Assembly: GCA_029263435.1 (NCBI GenBank)
Contig: JAJCXL010000478.1
Span: 1-5,325, forward strand
Direction: 5' to 3'
From: Acidobacteriota bacterium
GTDB taxonomy: Bacteria; Acidobacteriota; Vicinamibacteria; Marinacidobacterales; SMYC01
Length of the DNA stretch: 5,325 bases
The stretch's first letter is position 1, and each line of letters opens with the position of its first letter. The notes under the pieces are model-generated. The model worked only from the letters and a program-made list of their open reading frames with translations. It did no database searches and was not told the origin of the DNA. Shown here piece after piece: positions 1 through 5,325 of the stretch. Made by a program: the position numbers and the translations under genes.

Positions 1-615
1 GCTGTCATAGATGTGATCGTGGGTGACGCCCATGGTGGTGAGCTGGCGTCGGTTGTCTGATACCAGATCCACGTGACGCTTGGAGCCCGGCCCCGGGCAG
101 GAGATCGCCTCTTTGTCACGGCCGGAAGCGACGAACGCTTCGACTACTTCGTCACCGACTTCGAAGCAGCAAGCTCGGATGGCCGGCCCGATAGCCACAT
201 GAAGCTCGCTCGGAGACGCCCCCGTTTCCTCCACCAGACGCTCGACCGCAGCCGAGGCCACGTCCTGGAGCGTCCCGCGCCATCCGGCATGCACGGCCGC
301 CACCGCTTGGACATCCGAGGCCCAAATGAGAAGGGGCACGCAGTCCGCGGTATGGACGACGAGCCCGAGATCAGAGTTTCGGGTGACGACGCCGTCGCAG
401 TCGAAGGACGTGCCGGTGTCGTCGGCCACCCGAACGAGCCGGCCGTGGACTTGTCGCATCGACACGACTCCCTCGAAGCCGAGCGCATCGCGCAGGCTCT
501 TGTGGTCCTGGGCCCCTTGGTCTCGAGCACCCACGCCTCCCGCCCGAGTGGTGAACCCGTGACGCACGCCTCTCGATGCGAGCACATCCGACACGAGGAG
601 CTCGACGGCTCCCAC
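1..615 (-). CDS. pgeF: Polyphenol oxidase/YfiH (PgeF) family protein, C-terminus cut by window edge
   Basis: The minus-strand frame encodes 205 visible residues of a YfiH/DUF152 family protein. Members are copper/zinc-binding cytosolic enzymes reported as peptidoglycan editing factor (removing wrongly built UDP-MurNAc-L-Ser) and as purine nucleoside phosphorylase/adenosine deaminase. The family signature is clear in order: RHGFTTRAGG (residues 18-27), QVHG with His57, TADCVPLL with Cys92, HAGWRGT with His109, IGPAIRACCFEVG (142-154) and a late DNRRQL block. His57, Cys92 and His109 are the expected metal/active-site triad. The frame is still open at base 1, and the usual CT-containing C-terminal block is missing, so this is a partial gene. 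The start is taken as GTG at 613-615, which gives the usual short lead before HGF. No good Shine-Dalgarno precedes it, and GTG at 592-594 or 583-585 is possible. It begins 20 bases after the radical SAM stop, so co-expression is likely. The stretch between GGVG and the QVHG block is shorter than in E. coli YfiH. Family assignment is secure; the exact start is not. Confidence 0.93.
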   Translation of the reverse strand, partial: MGAVELLVSDVLASRGVRHGFTTRAGGVGARDQGAQDHKSLRDALGFEGVVSMRQVHGRLVRVADDTGTSFDCDGVVTRNSDLGLVVHTADCVPLLIWASDVQAVAAVHAGWRGTLQDVASAAVERLVEETGASPSELHVAIGPAIRACCFEVGDEVVEAFVASGRDKEAISCPGPGSKRHVDLVSDNRRQLTTMGVTHDHIYDS

Positions 616-635
616 GGTTTTCGTCGAGAACGAGC

Positions 636-2282
636 TCAGGCTGGCTCCAACACGGTTGCCACGGTTGCGTGGGCTTTTTCGTACTGGCTCTCCAGAAGCT
701 CCGGCTTCATGCCGTTGTCGATATGTCCCCACGGAAGGGGTTCTCCGCGCGGGCGCTCCCGGTACAAGAGCTCATCGAGCGATAGCCCTTCCGCGGCGAG
801 CGCAGCCTTCAAGGTCGAGCCGTCTCGTGCGATCCGAAGCAACACGGGCGCAACCCGTCGGTCCCCGACAGAAAGCACCGCCTGGAGCAGCTCGACCCGA
901 GGCGATTGGAAGTTCGCCTCGACATTCGGCATCCGCCCGAACGCCCGTCGGAGATACATCATCTTTCGAGCGAGGACGGCGGGTCTCTCCATCGCGCTCC
1001 ACTGAAACGGAGTCCCCGGCTTTGGGATGAAGGGATTGACACTGGGGATCAGTCGGCCGAGCCTCCCCCGCGCTTTGCCGTGCGCGACGAGCTGCTCACG
1101 GACTCGCGAAACCAAGTCGACGATCCCATGGACATCCTCTTCGGTCTCGGTCGGCAAGCCCACCATGACGTATAGCTTGAGGTTCTCGATGCCGCGCGAA
1201 AAGATCAGATCGGTCTTCTCCAAAATCTCTTCGTTCGAAACGCGCTTGTGGATCGCAAAGCGAAGCCTGTCGGTGCCGACCTCGGGGGCGACCGCGAGGG
1301 TGCGCTCACCGCTCCCGGTGAGAGGCTCCAGAAGCTCGGCGCGCAAATCTTCGAAGCGCAATGACGAGACACTGATGCGATAGCCCATTTCCTTCAGCGC
1401 ATGAAGCAACGGGACGATCTCTTTGTGGGCTCCGACCGCGGTCGAGACGAGACCGATTTGATTCGTGTGCTCACGCGCCTGCCGGGCGACATCGAGGAGC
1501 TTTTCGATCTCGAACGACCGCTTGGGAAGATAGTTGTAACCCGCCCAGCAGAAACGGCAGAGCGTGGGACAACCCCTCGACACCTCTACGAGAAACTTGT
1601 TCGACATTTCCGTTTCGGGCGTCAAGACGTAGGTCGCCGGAGGCAGGAAGTCCGCGCGCTTACCCATCTTGGCTCGGACCAGTTTTCCGGCCGGCTCGTC
1701 CGTGGGCAGATAAAATCCGTCCTCGCCTTCGAGACGGGCACGGATGGCTGAACGAGCGGTGGAAGTTCGCATCGCGTCGGTCAGGGTCGGAAGGAGTGCC
1801 TCCGCTTCACCGATCGCGACCACGTCGAGAAACGGAGTCATCGGCTCCGGATTCAAGAACGTTATCGGCCCCCCCGCGACGACGAGGGGGTCGGCATCGG
1901 TCCGCTCGGCGCGCAAAGCCGGGATCCCGGCGAGATCCAGCATCCGAACGAGGTTGAGCTCGTCGGGCTCGAAGGTGATCGAGACCGCGAAGACGTCGAA
2001 GCTCTGCACGGGCTGTTGGGTCTCGAACGACAGCAGAGATGTCTTCGAGCGGGCGTACTCTTCGAGCTCGTCGGGGTCCGGTAGGAACACTCGCTCGCAC
2101 ACCACGTCCGGCAGCTCGTTCCAGAACTTGTAGACCGCCTGAAAGCCGACATTCGACATCCCGATGTGGTAGCGATTCGGATAGGCGAGCGCTATTCGAA
2201 GCTTACCTCCGGCGGGCTTCACCACCGTCCCGATCTCGGCCTCGAGGCGCCGGCGGGAGCGTTCGACGATCCAACGGCTCAT
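636..2282 (-). CDS. B12-binding-type radical SAM protein, TIGR03960-like
   Basis: This encodes a 548-residue cytosolic radical SAM protein. Residues about 25-170 resemble the N-terminal B12-binding-like region of TIGR03960 proteins (LRIALAYPNRYHIGMSNVG, then AGGP, NPEPMTPFLD and IGEAE). The core follows with the 4Fe-4S motif SRGCPTLCRFC, with cysteines at 238, 242 and 245 in CX3CX2C spacing. Later blocks VAPEVGTDRLR and YVMVGLPTET fit the SAM-binding barrel. The C-terminus has PWGHIDNGM followed by a YEKA helix, a conserved tail of this family. No reaction is established for the family, so the substrate is unknown. Many relatives are longer because they are fused to a DUF2344 domain; none is present here. 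The ATG at 2280-2282 is chosen because GAGG lies 5 bases upstream. A TTG at 2310-2312 would add ten residues (starting WPNLYNE) that do not look conserved. The gene sits 40 bases after the esterase stop and 20 before pgeF, consistent with an operon. Family call is strong; function unknown. Confidence 0.93.
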   Translation of the reverse strand: MSRWIVERSRRRLEAEIGTVVKPAGGKLRIALAYPNRYHIGMSNVGFQAVYKFWNELPDVVCERVFLPDPDELEEYARSKTSLLSFETQQPVQSFDVFAVSITFEPDELNLVRMLDLAGIPALRAERTDADPLVVAGGPITFLNPEPMTPFLDVVAIGEAEALLPTLTDAMRTSTARSAIRARLEGEDGFYLPTDEPAGKLVRAKMGKRADFLPPATYVLTPETEMSNKFLVEVSRGCPTLCRFCWAGYNYLPKRSFEIEKLLDVARQAREHTNQIGLVSTAVGAHKEIVPLLHALKEMGYRISVSSLRFEDLRAELLEPLTGSGERTLAVAPEVGTDRLRFAIHKRVSNEEILEKTDLIFSRGIENLKLYVMVGLPTETEEDVHGIVDLVSRVREQLVAHGKARGRLGRLIPSVNPFIPKPGTPFQWSAMERPAVLARKMMYLRRAFGRMPNVEANFQSPRVELLQAVLSVGDRRVAPVLLRIARDGSTLKAALAAEGLSLDELLYRERPRGEPLPWGHIDNGMKPELLESQYEKAHATVATVLEPA

Positions 2283-2287
2283 TGAAG

Positions 2288-2291
2288 CCTC
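2288..2291 (-). promoter_or_regulatory. Ribosome binding site choosing the radical SAM gene start
   Basis: On the minus strand GAGG lies 5 bases before the ATG at 2280-2282. It supports that start over the upstream TTG at 2310-2312, which would leave this site inside the coding region. Confidence 0.55.
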
Positions 2292-2322
2292 ATTATAGAG
2301 ATTCGGCCACAACCGCGTCGGC

Positions 2323-4044
2323 TCAGTATCGCCAGCTCGTCAGGTCAGCTCCGGCGGGGGCGCTTTTCTCCATGCGCTCGACCGCGATCGGAATGTACAT
2401 CTGGTTGTATCGCAGCCGAGAGATCGCGTTCGGCTGATCGGGGTCGCCATTCCAACAATGCTCCGCGCGATCGCCATAGGCCACGACGCCGCCATAGTAG
2501 GGGTTCGTGGTGCTCTCGAGAAACGCTTCGGTCAAATAGACCGCATTGTTGAGATAGTAGTTGTCCATATCCCCGACATAAATATGAACCTTGCCTTCGA
2601 GCTTGGGCCCAAGCGTTTCCCAGTCGCGCTTCATGATGTGCGTCAAATCGTAGTTCTCACGCCAGTGGTGGGCGACCTCTTCATCGATGTCGCCGCTGCG
2701 CTTGTCCCAGATCCGCATGGGATAGCCGTCGGCGCCGACCGGAGAGTACACGGCCTCCCAGATGTCCCATTGTTGACCCGAGCGGGTCTTGGTCCCGAGC
2801 ACCAACTCTCGCTGGTTCATTTGCTCCAGGGTCGTACTGACGTGTCCCAGCATGTCGCGGCGACCAGGCCGGGGCGATCGTTTCCAGTCACTCTCCGGAT
2901 AGTAGGCATTCTTGTCTTCGTAGAGGTTCACCACCGTCATGGCACGAAAGTCGATCGGATCCGGGCACGCCGCGAAGCAACCGTTATATTCGTCCGGATA
3001 CATCACTTGTGCCGCGAGCGCCTCCCAGCCACCGGTCGAGCCGCCATAGAGAAAGCGAGCCCAGCCTTCGCCTATCCCCCTGAACTCTTTTTCGATATGG
3101 GGAATGAGCTCATAGGTAATCGCGTCACCATAAGGGCCGAGGTTTTGGGAGTTCACCGCATAGGAGTCATCGTAGTACGGGTTCGCGTGCTGGATCTCGA
3201 TGACCAGCACCCGCGGAAAGTCCGGTCCCGTCCAGGCCTCGTAGAAGTCATGAGCTTCTTGTTGCACCGTCCGGTTGTAGCCTTCGAGATTGAACCGAGA
3301 GCTATAGACCGGCTCGAGATCCGGGTCCGGCGGCTCTTCCCGAAATCCACCGAAGTCGTAAGGGAAGTGTCCATGAAAAACCATCAACGGGTAACGCGCT
3401 TCCGGATGCTCATCGAACCCTTCGGGGACGAGAACGTGCGCTCCCAAATGCATCGGTCGCCCCCAGAACTTCGTCAGGAGCTTGCTCTCGATCCGCACGT
3501 GCTTGATGTATTTAGTTTCCGGGGGATCGGGAATCGCAGGGATCACTTGATCCATGACGATCTCGATGGACTCCCGCGCGGTCCGAGACAGCGTGATCTC
3601 GACAGGCACGTTGTAGAGATTGCCCGGCGCTCGGTTCCACTGCTGACCTTCTCCTCGGTCCATGGGGAGCTTCACCACGTGACCATCTGCCCGGTGAAAC
3701 GTCTCATACTCGTGCAGCAGCGCTTGGACCCGATAGGTCCCGTCCGGGACGTCGTCGAGACTTTCGAGCGGGTAGCCGAGAACCGACCCGTCGAAGACGA
3801 CCGGCTCGCCAGGAGCGAGCCCTTCCACATCGATGCCGTAAACCTGCTGGGTGGTCGCCCCATCCGTGATCTGAAATCGGGGCTCCGCGCTCGGGTCCTT
3901 CGAGATCATGAGTAAGAGTCGGCCATCGAGCGGCTCGGCGCTCACGGCTTCGGAGAAGCTCACCTCGAACTTGGCGCCTTGAGCCGCAGCGAGCGGAGAG
4001 AGCGCGATCCAGGCCAGCGTAAGCAGCGTCCAAACACGTGTCAT
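2323..4044 (-). CDS. Secreted Esterase-D-like alpha/beta hydrolase
   Basis: This encodes a 573-residue exported protein. The N-terminus MTRVWTLLTLAWIALSPLAAAQ is a classic Sec signal peptide: a short basic start, a hydrophobic core, and an AAA before Gln22 as the likely signal-peptidase-I site. There is no lipobox cysteine, so it is probably periplasmic or released. Residues about 23-175 form a polar region without a recognised motif, possibly a beta-sandwich. The hydrolase part follows: PLMVFHGHFPYDFGG (from about 219) supplies a likely oxyanion-hole segment, and LYGGSTGGWEALA carries the nucleophile Ser336 in a GxSxG elbow. Asp492 or Asp494 (GDMDNYY) and His529 (AEHCWNG) are plausible triad partners. 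The layout matches putative esterase (PF00756, Esterase D/enterochelin esterase-like) proteins. The substrate cannot be read from sequence; carboxylic esters or acyl-sugars are possible. The ATG at 4042-4044 is chosen for its signal peptide and for GAGGTG six bases upstream; a GTG at 4078-4080 would bury the signal peptide. It is the first gene of the apparent minus-strand operon. Confidence 0.88.
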   Translation of the reverse strand: MTRVWTLLTLAWIALSPLAAAQGAKFEVSFSEAVSAEPLDGRLLLMISKDPSAEPRFQITDGATTQQVYGIDVEGLAPGEPVVFDGSVLGYPLESLDDVPDGTYRVQALLHEYETFHRADGHVVKLPMDRGEGQQWNRAPGNLYNVPVEITLSRTARESIEIVMDQVIPAIPDPPETKYIKHVRIESKLLTKFWGRPMHLGAHVLVPEGFDEHPEARYPLMVFHGHFPYDFGGFREEPPDPDLEPVYSSRFNLEGYNRTVQQEAHDFYEAWTGPDFPRVLVIEIQHANPYYDDSYAVNSQNLGPYGDAITYELIPHIEKEFRGIGEGWARFLYGGSTGGWEALAAQVMYPDEYNGCFAACPDPIDFRAMTVVNLYEDKNAYYPESDWKRSPRPGRRDMLGHVSTTLEQMNQRELVLGTKTRSGQQWDIWEAVYSPVGADGYPMRIWDKRSGDIDEEVAHHWRENYDLTHIMKRDWETLGPKLEGKVHIYVGDMDNYYLNNAVYLTEAFLESTTNPYYGGVVAYGDRAEHCWNGDPDQPNAISRLRYNQMYIPIAVERMEKSAPAGADLTSWRY

Positions 4045-4050
4045 CGGTGT

Positions 4051-4056
4051 CACCTC
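4051..4056 (-). promoter_or_regulatory. Strong ribosome binding site of the esterase gene
   Basis: Minus-strand GAGGTG stands six bases before the ATG at 4042-4044. It fixes that codon as the start and rules against the upstream GTG at 4078-4080. Confidence 0.75.
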
Positions 4057-4063
4057 AGGCGCT

Positions 4064-4069
4064 ATTCTA
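4064..4069 (-). promoter_or_regulatory. Possible -10 element for the minus-strand operon
   Basis: Minus-strand TAGAAT matches five of six bases of TATAAT. It would start transcription near 4057, giving a very short leader that just includes the ribosome binding site. No convincing -35 hexamer lies 16-18 bases upstream. Another candidate is TATTAT at 4147-4152 (minus strand), inside the AT-rich stretch, also without a good -35. The operon promoter is therefore not settled. Confidence 0.25.
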
Positions 4070-4140
4070 CCCTTGCCCACAAAACGAATTCTCGGCCAGG
4101 TCGACGCCGCGATCGGGCATCCTGACTACCCAGTCGATCC

Positions 4141-4250
4141 CACAAAATAATACTTCCTAAGTAATTGTATTCATTAGTGTTAATCGGCGTCTCCATTTGA
4201 CTTTCCATAAATATACTCCTAATATATACCTCTATTACCTACCCAATTCC
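4141..4250. other. AT-rich divergent intergenic control region
   Basis: The 223 bases between the divergent esterase and HNH genes hold no credible gene. From about 4141 to 4250 the composition turns sharply AT-rich against the GC-rich surroundings, with runs such as CACAAAATAATAC and AATATATACC. Both flanking genes read away from it, so it probably holds promoters for both. It contains an imperfect dyad at 4157-4177 (CTAAGTAAT, TGT, ATTCATTAG; 7 of 9 positions pair), which could be an operator. It also contains two similar strings, TACTTCCTAA at 4151-4160 and TACTCCTAAT at about 4214-4223. No tRNA, riboswitch or clear terminator was seen. Confidence 0.6.
4197..4225 (+). promoter_or_regulatory. 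Sigma-70-like promoter of the HNH gene
   Basis: TTGACT at 4197-4202 matches five of six -35 consensus bases. Exactly 17 bases later TAATAT at 4220-4225 matches four of six -10 bases. Transcription would start near 4232, leaving a leader of about 36 bases that contains GGAGG at 4254-4258, nine bases before the ATG at 4268. The overlapping TATATA at 4223-4228 is a less well spaced alternative -10. Confidence 0.5.
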
Positions 4251-4253
4251 CCT

Positions 4254-4258
4254 GGAGG
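4254..4258 (+). promoter_or_regulatory. Ribosome binding site of the HNH gene
   Basis: GGAGG lies nine bases before ATG at 4268-4270. It is the only strong site near the 5' end of this reading frame and supports that start. Confidence 0.7.
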
Positions 4259-4267
4259 TTTTGTCTC

Positions 4268-5325
4268 ATGGCGAACTATCTTCCGACCGCCGAACCCCTC
4301 TCTTCGACCGAGATCGACCGTCGTCTGGAGCAAGCCGTACGTGAGCACGAGCGCTCCGAGAAGCTGATCTGCATCTATCTCAACCAGCTCGCTCGCCGGG
4401 GGCTGTTCCGTGACTTCGGGTTCGAGAACGTCTACGACTACGCGACGGAACGCTTCGGGTTCTGCCGGTCGAAGACCAGAGCACTTCTCTATCTCGGGCG
4501 TAAGCTGTCCCAGCTCCCCGCACTCACTGAAGCCCTCGCTGAAGGACGGGTCGGCTGGACCAAGGCGGCGAAGGTAGCGTCGGTCGCCACCCCTGAAACA
4601 GAGAAGGAGTGGACCGAGAAAGCGGTCGCGTCTTCGTTTCGCGATCTCGAACGGGAGATCCGAGACGGCGTGCCCGCGCACGGAGGACGGATCTCGATTT
4701 ACGTCACCGCCGAGCAAGCCTCGATGTGGACCCAAGTGCTCGAGCTGTGTCGAAAGGTAAGCGGTGAGGACGTCGATGCGGGTATGGCGCTCGAGTACAT
4801 CGCGGGCGAGTTTCTGGCCACTTATCAAGCTAGCGCGGAGCACGTCGACGCGGGCGACGACGCTCCCCTCTCTCAGCAATCCCTGTCTCGAGACGACACC
4901 AACGAAAGCCCTATCGAGCCTCGGCGCGAAGAAAACTTGTGCCCTGAACAACGCGAGTCTTTGCCCCTCGTCGAAGCCAAGCCCTACGCAAGAACCCACC
5001 GGGAGGTCCTCGAGCGCGACAGCTACCGATGCCGGTACCCGGGCTGCTCGGTGCGCGCCGGGCTCCACGTCCATCACGTCGTGCATCGCTCGCGCTTCGG
5101 CGACAAGAGCGAGTCCGCGATGAACGCGCCCGCCAATCTAGCCACGCTGTGCTGGTTTCATCACCGCATGCTGCATGCCGAGCTCATCGGGCTTACCGGC
5201 TCCGCTCCGGACGCGCTCACTTGGCGACGTCCATCGGTGATGGAGACCGCGGTCGAGAGGCACACGGTGCTCACCGGCGAGTCTCGTGCACTCGACGACG
5301 GGGTGCCAAACGTTTGGCACCCCCC
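4268..5325 (+). CDS. HNH endonuclease-type protein with DUF222-like N-terminal helical region, 3' end cut by window edge
   Basis: The frame opens at ATG 4268 (MANYLPTAEPLSSTEIDRRL) and stays open to base 5325, giving 352 complete codons; its end lies outside the window. Residues about 15-135 are a helical region with GLFRDFGFENVYDYATERFG and VGWTKAAKVASVATPETE, resembling the DUF222/13E12-type domain often found before HNH nucleases. Residues about 185-240 are a variable, polar linker. Residues 246-303 form a beta-beta-alpha HNH zinc fold: CRYPGC (C255, C260), LHVHHVVHRS (H269, H270), NLATLC with N290 and C295, then HH at 298-299 and H303. The usual second CX2C pair is here CX2HH. HNH proteins nick or cut DNA using a metal; the target is unknown. 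The gene has its own promoter and faces away from the neighbouring operon. Members of this group often occur in several copies per genome, and some act in defence or mobile elements, but no partner gene is visible. The domain call is firm; the biological role is not. Confidence 0.88.
   Translation, partial: MANYLPTAEPLSSTEIDRRLEQAVREHERSEKLICIYLNQLARRGLFRDFGFENVYDYATERFGFCRSKTRALLYLGRKLSQLPALTEALAEGRVGWTKAAKVASVATPETEKEWTEKAVASSFRDLEREIRDGVPAHGGRISIYVTAEQASMWTQVLELCRKVSGEDVDAGMALEYIAGEFLATYQASAEHVDAGDDAPLSQQSLSRDDTNESPIEPRREENLCPEQRESLPLVEAKPYARTHREVLERDSYRCRYPGCSVRAGLHVHHVVHRSRFGDKSESAMNAPANLATLCWFHHRMLHAELIGLTGSAPDALTWRRPSVMETAVERHTVLTGESRALDDGVPNVWHP
5300..5323. repeat. Perfect 24-base palindrome in the end of the HNH gene
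   Basis: Two 12-base arms (GGGGTGCCAAAC and its exact reverse complement) meet with no spacer. The palindrome is in codon phase with the HNH frame, so its GVPNVWHP reading is also encoded on the opposite strand. It could fold as a hairpin in RNA or DNA, serve as a dimeric protein or nuclease site, or be a dispersed repeat. The window ends two bases later, so any T-run of a terminator cannot be seen. Confidence 0.85.

Noticed and set aside
144..587. A 147-codon minus-strand frame overlapping pgeF
   Set aside because: It is out of frame with the conserved TADC and HAGWRG motifs, which sit in the frame starting at 615.
73..1005. A 310-codon plus-strand open frame across pgeF and the radical SAM gene
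   Set aside because: It is antisense to two genes with clear family motifs and its product looks like low-complexity Arg/Ser-rich shadow sequence.
2292..2297. A perfect TATAAT on the minus strand just before the radical SAM gene
   Set aside because: No -35 hexamer lies at proper spacing, and transcription would begin almost at the start codon, past the ribosome binding site. It is more likely chance in the short gap of an operon.
2458..3915. A 485-codon open frame on the plus strand, antisense to the esterase
   Set aside because: Its translation has no recognisable domain and is rich in Arg, Val and His runs typical of antisense frames in GC-rich DNA. The opposite strand has a signal peptide, GxSxG motif and good ribosome binding site.
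4235..5086. A 283-codon minus-strand open frame opposite the HNH gene
   Set aside because: The plus strand there encodes the DUF222-like and HNH motifs with a promoter and ribosome binding site. The antisense product shows no family features.

Overview
This is a GC-rich bacterial window with three tightly packed genes on the minus strand, an AT-rich divergent intergenic region, and one gene on the plus strand that runs off the right edge. Nothing in it is a firm taxonomic marker. The high GC, the short B12-type radical SAM protein next to pgeF, the secreted esterase and the DUF222-like HNH protein would suit an uncultured Myxococcota/Deltaproteobacteria-like or related environmental lineage. 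This is a low-confidence inference.

Layout. Positions 1-615 (minus, 3' end cut by the window edge) hold a polyphenol-oxidase/YfiH (PgeF) family protein with its three metal/active-site residues. Positions 636-2282 (minus) hold a radical SAM protein of the TIGR03960 type, with an N-terminal B12-binding-like region and a CX3CX2C cluster motif. Positions 2323-4044 (minus) hold an exported Esterase-D-like alpha/beta hydrolase with a signal peptide and a GGSTGG nucleophile elbow. The gaps of 40 and 20 bases suggest one transcription unit read esterase -> radical SAM -> pgeF.

Positions 4045-4267 form the only sizeable intergenic region. Its right half (about 4141-4250) is strikingly AT-rich and carries a recognisable plus-strand promoter (TTGACT, 17 bases, TAATAT) and a Shine-Dalgarno GGAGG. 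These lead into an HNH endonuclease-type protein at 4268 that is still open at 5325. Its last visible codons contain a perfect 24-base palindrome at 5300-5323, the most eye-catching unexplained structure in the window.

The three minus-strand genes do not form an obvious pathway. PgeF-type proteins are linked to peptidoglycan precursor quality control, the radical SAM family has no established reaction, and the esterase is secreted with unknown substrate. The HNH gene is separately expressed and looks like a member of a DUF222/HNH family that often occurs in several copies per genome. I see no complete novel defence or mobile system here. The best leads are the palindrome and its link to the HNH gene, and the AT-rich control region.
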